DNA of 13,167 nt from Oehlia diaphana (lineage: Eukaryota > Glomeromycota > Glomeromycetes > Glomerales > Glomeraceae), in assembly GCA_003833135.1 (NCBI GenBank), contig QZLH01001257.1, forward strand, positions 5,628-18,794, written 5' to 3'. A program made the translations under genes and the position numbers. Positions 1-7,864 of the stretch are shown in pieces. The notes under the pieces were generated by a model, which was not told the origin of the DNA, searched no databases, and was given only the letters and a program-made list of their open reading frames with translations. The first letter of the stretch is position 1. Every line of letters starts with the position of its first letter.

Positions 1-92
1 TCTCTTAGCATTCATGGATGGTTGCACTTAGCTAGAACGTTCTTTATTTGTATCGAACTATGTTCTTTTGTAATTGCTCTCTGACTTCACAT

Positions 93-124
93 AAAATAAA
101 TAAATAAATAAATAAATAAATAAA
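93..124. repeat. AAAT microsatellite
   Basis: About eight uninterrupted copies of a 4-base AAAT unit, read directly. It is a simple sequence repeat, likely length-polymorphic, and no function is suggested. Confidence 0.95.
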
Positions 125-532
125 CAGAAGGATAAATAACAATTTAATATCAATCGGCGAGCAATCGGTAATGAAGTGTTGGGATTTGGGTAGATAGCGT
201 AGTTATGATAAATAAATAGACAGTATTCGGTAAACAATATATATAAAGTTAATAACGATGATTCACAAAATATAATGGTAAAATTAATAAAAAGTGTTTT
301 ATGAAGAAATCGGAAATGATCAACGGGTATCTTTTATTAATGAACAAACTAATAGACAATATTACTGCCTCAATCGGCGCTCTGTAATATTCTAACTATC
401 CTATTTTTACAATTAATAAACAAAAACCCGACTACTCTTCCTTTAACAACCACCGTTTATATATCATTAAAAACCCTCGACAATTTTTGTCTTAATGACA
501 ATTATTGTTATCCGGCCTCTATCCGGCCTCCG

Positions 533-579
533 GCCAATTTTGTCGATCAGCCAATTTTGTCGATCAGCCAATTTTGTCC
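533..579. repeat. 17-bp tandem repeat, about 2.8 copies
   Basis: The unit GCCAATTTTGTCGATCA is present twice exactly (533-549 and 550-566), and a third partial copy starts at 567. Short repeats of ATCCGGCCTC type (511-535) and of AAGCC(T) type (584-610) flank it, so the whole patch at about 510-615 is a small, GC-richer minisatellite inside AT-rich DNA. No gene or hairpin was recognised in it. Confidence 0.9.
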
Positions 580-915
580 AATTAAGCCTTAACCAAGCCT
601 TCCCAAGCCTCCCATTACCTAATCTTCCGATTCCTGTTTATAGTCCCATTAATGATATACCGATATTATATATAAAATTAAACTATATAAAAATAAACTA
701 TATTAAAAAAAAAAATAAATAAAAATAAACTAAATTAAACAAAAATTTGTGTAACAATACAGTCGACACTCAAATATGATAAAATGATTCAGGTTCATCT
801 TTACATGAAGGATAATTTCATCCATAAATAGTGACATGTTATTATAATTTATAAAAACAAGTTAAAAACAAGCGTTGATTATAATAAGAATATTTTTGCA
901 ATGAAATATTGATAG

Positions 916-980
916 AAATAATACTAAAATAATAAAAATTTCCTACGAAAATAATACGAAAATAATACTAAAATAATAAA
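916..980. repeat. 21-bp direct repeat pair
   Basis: An A/T-rich 21-bp sequence starting AAATAATACTAAAAT occurs at 916-936 and again, identically, at 960-980. The segment between them also contains the related AAAATAATACGAAAATAATA. This is a local slippage-type duplication. Confidence 0.8.
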
Positions 981-1496
981 TTTCATTTAAAGTTATTTTG
1001 CAACATTTTGCGTTATGCCGATCCATTTTTATTTAACGTTAATTTATTAATTCAAAAATAAAAATCCGATCTTTGACTTTGGTAGATGATATTTTAATGG
1101 TTCATTCTTTAAGAACAATATATATATAATGTTAAACTTGTTTTCAGATAGCAGGTTAATATAAAAAAGATTAATTATTTTCATCGTATAAATTAAGAGA
1201 ATTACAACACTACAAGGCCTTTCTTTCATTTGCTCACCTTTTCATTGTCTTTTCTTTAGAAATTTTCATTTGTTTTATGCTTTTTAAATTTGTGTATATA
1301 TTATCATAACTTAGTATCTAACAGCTTCATTATCCATAAATCGTTTATTTAAGATCCCATGATTAGTGTTTCACAAGTTTTATTACTATATCGATATGTT
1401 AAATCTGTATTTATAATAAGTGATATAAATATTTATGTCCCAATATAGAATAGTTTCTTTGAAGTAGTACTGAAATTTAATATTTTTATATACAAC

Positions 1497-1935
1497 TTCT
1501 TTTCGTTTTGTGATCTGAAATATCTCATATTCTCCTACAGAAAAATCTTCTTTCGCCTTATATGTTTTTCATAAGAATTTTATAATAATAACTTGTTTTA
1601 TTATTAAAAGAACTTTTGCCTATATTCCCTTCAAAGGGATCCGGTCAAAATCGCGACGGGTCAAAATCTCGAATTCTAATGCTGGTCAAAAATATCACGA
1701 GATTCTGCATAATTCTGCATAATTCTGCATAACGCGGGCCAACTGTCGGGATTTTGACCCATTCGGGATTTTGACCCGTCGTGATTTAGACCCATAACCC
1801 CCTTCAAATATCATAAGGTCTCCAATACCAAATGATGATCCGTTAACTTATAGCGTATTTTCCATTCTTTATTCGACTAATTATCTGCCACTATATAATT
1901 ATCAATATTAAAATGAAAGAAGAAATGAGTACATG
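1497..1935 (-). pseudogene. TLDc-domain gene fragment (BTB-TLDc family), split by a MITE
   Basis: Read on the minus strand, this matches the C-terminal third of the TLDc domain of the intact gene at 9118-10639. From about 1880 down to 1809 it gives residues like SRIKNGKYAIS and then GSSFGIGDLMIFEG, against GPSFGINDLIIHGG in the intact protein. Homology resumes at 1626 beyond the inserted 164-bp element, with GKSSFNNKTSYYYKI and, in a shifted frame, DFSVGEYEIFQI against FSIEEYEVFQI. Frameshifts, an in-frame stop and the insertion make it non-functional. No BTB or BACK part is recognisable upstream; the upper limit (about 1935) is where similarity fades. Its 3' flank (about 1390-1496) resembles the 3' flank of the pseudogene at 2452-3918, in the same orientation. 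This suggests an old tandem duplication of that gene. Confidence 0.75.
1636..1799 (+). mobile_element. 164-bp MITE-like element, copy 1, with 9-bp target duplication
   Basis: The element is non-coding, with imperfect terminal inverted repeats of about 35 bp. The left end contains GTCAAAATCGCGACGGGTCA; the reverse complement of the right end reads GGTTATGGGTCTAAATCACG and continues ACGGGTCAAAATCCCGA. It is flanked by the perfect 9-bp direct repeat CCCTTCAAA (1627-1635 and 1800-1808). Removing the element plus one repeat restores alignment of the host TLDc fragment with its paralogues, so this is a real insertion. Inside are three tandem copies of ATTCTGCATA (1702-1731) and a second ATTCGGGATTTTGACCC motif. 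A 9-bp duplication is typical of Mutator-like elements, but 8 bp (hAT) cannot be excluded because the border is C-rich. There is no transposase, so the element is non-autonomous. A second copy lies inverted at 12410-12574. Confidence 0.85.
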
Positions 1936-2451
1936 AAAAATTGCAAACCCTAATTTGTGAAATAGTTTCAGTAAGGTTTTGTATCACGTAATAAATGGTC
2001 GATTAACTGTGGTTGGTTAACATTAACCTTTTAACGGTTGCTGATTTTTCGTCCGACGGGTTTCGTCCGACAGGACATTTTACTGACAAAATATTTCATC
2101 TACTATTCCATTTTATTGAATTCATTTTATTGATAGAAATTTTACCGAAGATATTACATAAAAATTATGATTTGATATTACATTACTATCAATATTTATT
2201 ATCATACCTTATTCAATTTAATCGCTACAACTTGACCTTTTATAATTTTCTATATACGTTTGTTTTATTTTCAAATTTCGTTAAACAATTAATTTAACAA
2301 ATTTGGCATAATTTACAAATACTTATCTTCAAATGAGAATTAGTTCGTCAGAAAATAATTTATTATATTTATGTCACGATATAGTATTTTTTTTTTGAAT
2401 TTTATAGTTGTACTAAATATTTTCATATATAACTTCTTACAAACCATTTTA
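1936..2451. other. Spacer between two decayed BTB-TLDc copies
   Basis: No gene is seen. About 2340-2451 is the 3' flank of the pseudogene at 2452-3918 and aligns roughly with the 3' flank of the fragment at 1497-1935, for example the shared minus-strand GACATAAATAT. A small GC-richer patch (2048-2100) holds a 14-bp tandem repeat and a CATTTTACTGACAAA motif resembling the CACCGACA repeats near 12000 and 12945. A long frame over 2013-2297 has no ATG start and an Ile/Leu/Phe-rich composition; I do not regard it as a gene. Confidence 0.55.
2048..2075. repeat. 14-bp tandem repeat TTCGTCCGAC
   Basis: TTCGTCCGACGGGT (2048-2061) is followed directly by TTCGTCCGACAGGA (2062-2075): two adjacent copies with a conserved 10-base core. 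The patch is far more GC-rich than its surroundings and abuts a CATTTTACTGACAAA motif. It may be a remnant of a small repeat element. Confidence 0.75.
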
Positions 2452-3918
2452 TCAATTATTATTTATAATTTGAAATACTTCATATTCTTCTATAGAAAAA
2501 TGTTCCTGATCTGTTTTTCATAAGAATCTTCATAGTAACAGTAACTTGTTTTATTTCTAAAAGTCACGACCCTCATAAATTGTAAGATCTCCACCACCAA
2601 ATGATGGTCCGTAATGGTGCCAATAATTTATAGCTTTTTTTCATTCTTTACTCGACTCAAAATGTAACTTTCTACTCTTGTTTTATCAAAAGAGAATATA
2701 AAACTATCATTAGTAATTCCATATCCATTATCAGATTTCCATTTAATCGGATTATATCCTCTAAGAATTTCATTGGTGTCTTTCACTTTAATAATCGTTA
2801 CAGTATTAGATTGATTATCACATATTTCATGAAATCGTTTAGCTGTAAATCCATCCCGAGATCCACAAAGAATTAATTTGAATTTTATGAATTTTTCAAC
2901 TCATCTGTGTTCTCTAATTTATCAATCCATTTTGAGATTAATTCAGTGTTGAGTTGTAATTATTTCAGAATCGATAACTTTTTAGTTGAAGGTTTATAAT
3001 CATTATTCAAAAATCGTTTTAATAAATCTGTATATAACTCATTGGGTATAATTTCTCTATAAGGAAATACATTTTTCAAAAATTCTTTTGAGATTAAACT
3101 AAAGAATTTTATAAAAGAGATAAATTGTTGCAAAGTACTTTTTAAAGCATTAAAATTTTCACTAAAGTAATGTGAAGTATCCGATGAAAGTCCAGGATTT
3201 TGAGCAATACCCCATTTAAGTACATGCTCCCAAATTTGAACTTCCCTCATTTGATAATTATCATGTTGAATAAGAGAGATTAAAGCTTTTTCTGGAATCG
3301 AAGTAAAATCAGATAAATTGAAAATTTTTTTTGAATGTTTAATTATTAATTCTGTGCAAAACTTTTGGAGATCCTCATTTCAAAGCTTATCTTGTAAAAT
3401 AGATTAAAATTTTGTTCTATCCAGTTGTTTTTGTTTCCCATTAAAAATGATTGCAAATGGGAAATTAATTCCTGAAGACCTAGTAGTTTATTAGCAGCAA
3501 CAAAGATCTTAATGATATCTAAAATATCATATTCTACTAAAGAAATTTTCCTCCATAAATATATCTAGAATATAATAATAATAATACGTTAATTAAAAAA
3601 ACTTTTTTTTTTTTTTTACAAAACAATAATCTTTTTTTATAACTATTAGTTTGTCATTTCTTACCTTATAATTATTTGAAAATTTCAGGTAAATATTTTG
3701 TAATTTGATATGTGATAAAGTTCTATTATTTTTCTTTTTATTAGATGATAAAATTCTTCTCAAATAAGGAGAACGATAATTTAAAATAACCATGTGAGCG
3801 CGAAATATTTTTACGTTAGGGTCATTACACCTTCAATTAAAATATCACAATATTCATCATCATCCAAAATTTCGAGTAAATTTTGAGATAATTTTGGTAA
3901 AAATTTATACTCAGCCAT
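2452..3918 (-). pseudogene. BTB-BACK-TLDc pseudogene, near full length
   Basis: This is a decayed paralogue of the intact gene at 9118-10639, colinear over its whole length. The start codon is at 3918-3916 (MAEYKFLPKLSQNLLEILDD). Exon 1 runs to 3665, a 100-bp intron (3664-3565, GTAAGA...TTCTAG) sits at the same phase and site as in the intact gene, and exon 2 runs to a stop at 2454-2452 after SIEEYEVFQI. Lesions seen against the intact copy are: a 1-base loss near 3830 giving TAA at 3813-3811; two single-base losses in T-runs just before the intron; a deletion of about 10 bases near 3380; and frameshifts in the BACK-TLDc linker (near 2965), at the TLDc start (near 2890) and in the last 45 codons. 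The best preserved block (3380-2960) encodes the BACK region with VWEHVLKWG at the position of VWEYVLKWG. Transcription is not excluded but no normal protein can result. The proximal upstream sequence is also loosely similar to that of the intact gene. Confidence 0.9.
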
Positions 3919-4696
3919 TATTATTATTAAAAGACATAGAATAAATAAAGAATATAATAATTCTTAATTTGTGAAGAACGTTATGTTAAACGATAAAATT
4001 TGGGTTGGAGTGGCTTTATTAGGATTTATTCAAGTGACTTATCATCGATCTTGATTAAGTTCGTCTAAACTGGAACAATAACAATTATTTTTAGTATTCA
4101 AAGAGTGTTCAACTCCAATATTTTTACCAGTATTATGTGATAATAATAAATAATATCAGGATTTTGAAATTTCTCATAATGAAATTCATTTTAAATAGTC
4201 GATTTATTTATTTTATGAAGTAATAAAAACATGGAGAAATAAAATCGTAAATCAATCTGTTGACCCCCCTTTTATATTTTCCTTAGTTAGAAATGGATAT
4301 GTTTGTAATTTTTGTAACTATACTTGAATCCTGCAATAAAATAAAATAATTCATTCTATTTGAGATAGAGTCCATATATTGTTAAATGATCCAAAATCAA
4401 AATTATTCGTTTTATGGGAAAAATCTCGATTTAAAAATTGTAATTGGCGTAAATTATCTTTAAAAGTCTAGTGCGTTTGTATTAATAATTATTTGTTTAT
4501 TTTAGTTTAGATGATTTTCCCATAACCTGATGGTGTGTGGGAATTAGCAAAATTCAGACTTCGCGTCAATTTGATCTAATAAATTCCAAATTAGGTCGAC
4601 AATGAGTTCAACCTTATATTTTTTTGGTTTAGTCAAATCCACACACTTAAATTTGCTTGATCATGATATAGCGAGATTCTTACAGTATAATTGTTT
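3919..4696. other. Intergenic AT-rich region
   Basis: No gene is recognised. About 110 bp next to 3919 is the old promoter side of the pseudogene; on the minus strand it loosely matches the leader of the intact gene. The rest is A/T-rich with stops in all frames and no clear inverted or tandem repeat. It separates two divergently placed units: the pseudogene on the minus strand and the candidate small gene starting near 4776 on the plus strand. Confidence 0.5.
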
Positions 4697-4703
4697 TATA
4701 AAG
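4697..4703 (+). promoter_or_regulatory. Candidate TATA box
   Basis: TATAAAG lies 79 bp upstream of the open frame at 4776. The same heptamer lies 85 bp upstream of the ATG of the intact gene at 9118, which supports reading it as a core promoter. In such AT-rich DNA a chance match is quite possible. Confidence 0.35.
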
Positions 4704-4775
4704 AAATAGATTGTAATTGTGTGTAAGCTATATTAAACAAAGCTATAGAACAAGAAAAAAATCAAGGATAAGGAC

Positions 4776-5262
4776 GTGTTCAAAAGAAAAATCTTACTTT
4801 TATTATGGGTTGTTTTATGTTCCTCTGTTGAAAGTAAAAATTTAATAAGTGATGAAATATTAATAATACAGGGTTTGACCAATAATGCGAGTATAAATAA
4901 ATATTCCTCTAGGAAGATGCAATTCTGTCACATAAGATTTTGCAATATTTTCGAAATCAAAACCAAAATGTATCTTCACAGTATCTTTTCTGTAATCATC
5001 TTCGCACTTTTTCTCCTCAATTGCAATTCAAGAATCACCTATTCAAAACTCTTTTTATATATTATCTTACAATAAAGGTATCGAAATATATGTCAAGTCA
5101 AATGTTCTTGTCGTTAGTGGTTATAAATGTTATTACATGGGTTATAGATGTGCTTGTCAGTGTTGTTGTGAGGGTGATTGTATCTGTAGGTGGTGTAAGT
5201 GTTGTTTAAGAGAACCAAATACCCGGAAACCCATCTATTATCACAAGAATATGTGGTATTGA
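4776..5262 (+). other. Candidate spliced or broken small secreted cysteine-rich protein gene
   Basis: Two open frames lie close together. The first begins at 4776 and encodes a basic start followed by a strongly hydrophobic run and a small-residue cleavage-like end (FKRKILLLLWVVLCSSVES), a typical signal peptide pattern. Its first codon is GTG, not ATG, and no in-frame ATG precedes it. The second, in another frame and open from 4996 to the TGA at 5260-5262, contains 11 Cys within 26 residues (5128-5205) in the pattern C-x6-C-x-C-x-CCC-x3-C-x-C-x2-C-x-CC, ending with ...PIYYHKNMWY. A GTAAAA donor at 4834 would join in frame to an acceptor at 5031-5032 (after a pyrimidine tract) or at 5076-5077, giving 95 or 80 residues. 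Density and spacing recall metallothioneins or small secreted effectors, but no family is recognised. A TG-rich run makes Cys codons easily by chance, and the missing ATG suggests a pseudogene or unseen exon. Confidence 0.3.
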
Positions 5263-5470
5263 GAATGTCATAATTTGATTAATTAAAAGCGATTTTCAAC
5301 ATGCATGTATAATAAATGTAAAAACATTAAATAGTAAAATTGACAAAATTTCTATTCATTTAATATTTAAGAAGATTAAAAGTATAATTAATTAACTGTA
5401 TTTTTTTATTATTTTATAGTCGATTGATTAATTATTAGTTTACTTAGTTATAACAACCGACGAAGAAAAG
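5263..5470. other. Short AT-rich spacer before a transposable element
   Basis: No gene or structured repeat is seen. It ends in AAGAAAAG (5463-5470), the sequence that also follows the right end of the second element copy at 7865-7872. Confidence 0.5.
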
Positions 5471-6147
5471 TAGGGTTGGATCGGTCCTAGCAAAGACCGG
5501 TCCTGCGTCGGTCTTGGGACCGGTCTTTACGGTCTTCGGTCCGAGATCTGAGGACCGGTCCGGACCGGGACCGATCCCATATTATTAATATCCAATGAAA
5601 ATGAGCCAATTTTTGTGCTCATCTACTTCTAGGGCACGGTTTTTGCCAAAACCGATTATTGGTTCAGTTTTTAACGTTTTCGCAACGTTTTTTATTAAAA
5701 AAATGTGCGAAAACTTTTTTTTCGTGAAATTATTAATAAAAACGTTTTTGCAACGTTTCCAATTAATAAAAAATTAAAAAAACGTGCAAAAACGTGCTTT
5801 TTTTTAATAAATAACGTTGCAAAACGTAAATTACTTAATAATAACGTTTAGTCAACGTTGTTTGTTAATATAATTAAAAACGGTGCGAAAAACATTTTTT
5901 TTTTTAATAAAAAACATTTTCGCAATGTTTTCTATTAAATAATTAAAAAACGTTGCGAAACGTTTTTTTATTTGTTAAATTACATGTTAAAAAACGTTTC
6001 GCAACGTTCTTTAATGTTTTAGCATAATTTAGAGACGGGACAAATTTCTTAAATTTAGATCGGTCCGGTCCCGGTCCGGTCCGGTTCAGGTTGAAAGACC
6101 AGTCTTTTTGGGACCGGACCGGACTGGACCGGACCGATCCAACCCTA
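5471..6147 (+). mobile_element. hAT-like non-autonomous DNA transposon
   Basis: The left end is TAGGGTTGGATCGGTCC and the right end is its exact inverse, GGACCGATCCAACCCTA. A T/CAGGG(T)TGG terminus is typical of hAT-superfamily elements. Both ends continue into about 100 bp of GGACCGGTCC / GGTCCGGTCC palindromic subterminal repeats. The interior has no transposase, only A/T-rich DNA and an ACGTTTTTGCAACGTTT-type array, so it would need an enzyme supplied in trans. hAT elements duplicate 8 bp. The left flank is AAGAAAAG (5463-5470) but the right flank here is ACTGTAAA, which does not match; AAGAAAAG is instead found after the right-end copy at 7864. A TA dinucleotide is shared at both borders (5471-5472, 6146-6147), so a TA-inserting family starting at GGGTTGG is the alternative. 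Short frames inside it (for example 5595-5777) are chance. Confidence 0.8.
5640..6015. repeat. Array of ACGTTT-GC-AACGTTT palindromes inside the hAT-like element
   Basis: Roughly ten copies of AACGTTTTCGCAACGTTTT or its inverse, with variants such as AAAACGTGCAAAAACG, are spaced by A/T-rich linkers that often contain TTTATTAA or TTAATAAA. Copies alternate in orientation, so long stretches can fold on themselves. They differ by substitutions and T-run length. This is the internal sequence of the element, and such arrays are often transposase or host-factor binding clusters, which is an inference here. Confidence 0.7.
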
Positions 6148-7440
6148 ACTGTAAATCGTGCCAATCGTGTATTTAGTTCATATTTCATTAATCTTATTAT
6201 TAAATCAAAATTCGTTTGTTAAAAATTTTTAGTATGGAGAACACGTGACCGAATTCACATCTCTGGGCAACACTAAATAATTTGACCAGAATTATGATTT
6301 ACAGCAAATTCGGTAAAGCTAAAATAAGATAAATCATATCACCATTCTCGAAATAGTACTCCAAAATTAGCGTGTAATTTTATTTTATATCAAGCTTTAC
6401 CGAATATTTCTGATTCTTAAAATTTGTTAAATGTCCCGTACATTATGAAATCAGCTGTAATCCATGGAGAACATATTGCGACAAAATTAATATATATGCC
6501 AAATAGTTTCTTTTATATCTAGTACAATCAGATTTCTGTACGATAAATTTTCATTTATTCTACTTTTTAGATGTTCTACTGTAGTTATTTCTTCTAATAA
6601 ATTAAATGGAAATTTTCTAACCTAAGCCGTTTTTACGTAGGTAGCTTATAATGTAATTTATAATTTTGAATGGATTATAATTTATAAATGACCATATGGA
6701 TACAGATGTACAAAAGAAATAAATATACAGTACGTAATAACATTATAGAACATCGATAAAACTTACGCCATAATTAAAATTCTTAACTTTCTTCTCTTTT
6801 TTTAGAAAAACAAAATAATTTTTTGACAGTAAGGAATATTCAGTTTTGAATAATCAAATTTCTCTAAACTTTACGCATTTTTTGTTACATTATATATAAT
6901 TTAGTTCAAATTTGCGGTTTTACATCAATAATAATATGACACTGTAGTGCTTATCTTGAAAAAGTCACCGAAAATTCCAAATGAGTAAATCAGGTATACA
7001 TGGGTACCTAAACCTCTAAAGCTGTTTCCTAAACTTTCAGGTTTTAATAAAGTTCAGTTTAGGTATATTGGTGTGTATAATTTCGGATCAGATTTCGGTT
7101 TTTATAGTTTCTGTATATACCATCTCTAAATGATTTTGGGTAGTTTCGGTTTCGATACCCATATTTAAAATCAGGTTAAGTCTTAGTCGTATTATTTATA
7201 AACATCAATAACTGAAATGATTTTACTGTTGCTACAAATCGTATAAACATATAAAACATGGTACAATACATCAATACCTGCAAATACAAGATCCTAGCGA
7301 TCCATGCTTTAGTATCATATGTTGGTAATCGATAAATTAATGTAAATGACGCTAAGTTCATCAGTAAATTTCAGAGGGTTCAATATTGTACATTAATGTG
7401 CAATAAGTTCAATATTGTTCAATATATTGCACAAAAATTT
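6148..7440. other. AT-rich region of uncertain placement
   Basis: No gene is recognised. A 13-bp perfect inverted repeat (6308-6320 and 6393-6405, ATTCGGTAAAGCT and its inverse) frames about 72 bp. The stretch near 6990-7160 has Pu/Py-mixed text with repeated TTTCGGTTT but no frame. A 61-codon ATG frame on the minus strand (7361-7176) has no recognisable motif. The block lies between the two copies of the hAT-like right end and may be joined here by misassembly (see findings). Confidence 0.5.
6308..6405. repeat. 13-bp perfect inverted repeat with 72-bp loop
   Basis: ATTCGGTAAAGCT at 6308-6320 is the exact reverse complement of 6393-6405. Similarity weakens inwards into A/T-rich arms. It could be a small foldback element about 100 bp long. 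No target duplication is clear. Confidence 0.6.
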
Positions 7441-7640
7441 AAATTGCACAAATTTTATGCAATAATGAGCAAAATTTTTTGCAATTTATTGTAAAATATT
7501 GTATATGTCATTTTTGCATAAAATTTGTGCTAATTTTATTACAATTTATTGTCAAATATTGTACATATGATTTTGCATAGAATTTATACAAAATATTGCT
7601 AATTTTTTACAGTTTATTGCAAAATATTGCACATATACAC
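7441..7640. repeat. ATTGCA/TTGCAC-rich degenerate tandem and inverted repeat
   Basis: CAATTTATTGTAAAATATTGTATAT-type units start at 7482, 7542 and 7610 (periods of about 60 and 68 bp), each followed by a TTTGCATA-AATTT block. A perfect 16-bp inverted repeat GCACAAATTTTATGCA (7446-7461) pairs with 7515-7530 and extends with mismatches to about 27 bp. The whole patch from about 7390 is saturated with TTGCA, ATTGCAC and CAATATTG words. It is non-coding; I do not recognise the family. Confidence 0.7.
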
Positions 7641-7685
7641 ATAAGAGAAATTTTAAATTTATAGTATAGCCAATTAAAACTATTT

Positions 7686-7686
7686 N
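7686..7686. other. Single N: assembly gap or ambiguous base
   Basis: The only undetermined base in the window sits exactly one base before the second copy of the hAT-like right end begins. This position, at a repeat boundary, suggests a scaffold join or gap-fill stop rather than a random unread base. Confidence 0.8.
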
Positions 7687-7864
7687 ACGTTTTTTTATTT
7701 GTTAAATTACATGTTAAAAAACGTTTCGCAACGTTCTTTAATGTTTTAGCATAATTTAGAGACGGGGACAAATTTCTTAAATTTAGATCGGTCCGGTCCG
7801 GTCCAGATTGAAAGACCGGTCTTTTTGGGACCGGACCGGACTGGACCGGACCGATCCAACCCTA
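7687..7864 (+). mobile_element. Right-end copy of the hAT-like element (truncated at the N)
   Basis: It matches 5960-6147 almost base for base, from ACGTTTTTTTATTTG through GACCGGTC repeats to CCAACCCTA. Differences are one extra G in GACGGGGAC, an 11-base shortening in the GGTCC run and a few substitutions, so it is a distinct copy or allele, not an exact duplicate. The left part of the element is missing; homology begins right after the N. Directly after its end comes AAGAAAAG (7865-7872), identical to the 8 bases before the left end of the first copy (5463-5470). Confidence 0.9.

Larger units (their letters stand above)
1..1496. other. AT-rich non-coding stretch
   Basis: I see no convincing gene here. 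The stretch holds an AAAT microsatellite (93-124), a 17-bp tandem repeat (533-579), A/T low-complexity sequence (about 640-740) and a 21-bp direct duplication (916-936 and 960-980). One 60-codon ATG-initiated frame runs on the minus strand (1229-1047). It is Ile/Leu/Asn-rich with no recognisable motif and is probably chance. The lower edge (about 1390-1496) resembles the 3' flank of the decayed gene at 2452-3918, so it is probably the old 3' untranslated region of the gene fragment that follows. Confidence 0.6.

Noticed and set aside
495..722. 75-codon plus-strand frame
   Set aside because: It is read from the 17-bp tandem repeat and an A/T low-complexity tail, with no domain and periodic residues explained by the DNA repeat.
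1047..1229. 60-codon ATG frame on the minus strand
   Set aside because: It is Ile/Leu/Asn-rich as expected from AT-rich DNA, with no motif and no promoter or paralogue support.
1702..1731. CRISPR-like short repeats (ATTCTGCATA three times)
   Set aside because: The units are directly adjacent with no spacers, lie inside a MITE and recur in its second copy; the genome is eukaryotic.
2013..2297. 94-codon plus-strand frame, hydrophobic
   Set aside because: It begins with TTG, has no ATG near the start, and is dominated by Ile/Leu/Phe/Tyr from A/T-rich codons between two pseudogenes.
5471..5482. Telomere-like TTAGGG/CCCTAA words at the element ends
   Set aside because: Only single copies occur as part of the terminal inverted repeats, with no tandem telomeric array.
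5471..6147. Tc1/mariner-type element with TA duplication
   Set aside because: TA is present at both borders, but TAGGGTTGG...CCAACCCTA fits hAT termini better and an 8-bp match (AAGAAAAG) exists for the second right end. It is kept only as an alternative.
5595..6188. Frames at 5595-5777 (plus) and 6188-5943 (minus)
   Set aside because: Both are translated from the internal array and the GGTCC-rich end of the hAT-like element, so the apparent Arg/Pro/Ser-rich pattern is a repeat artefact.
7176..7361. 61-codon ATG frame on the minus strand with hydrophobic stretch
   Set aside because: No recognisable domain, promoter or conserved neighbour. The length is within chance for this composition and the region's placement is doubtful.
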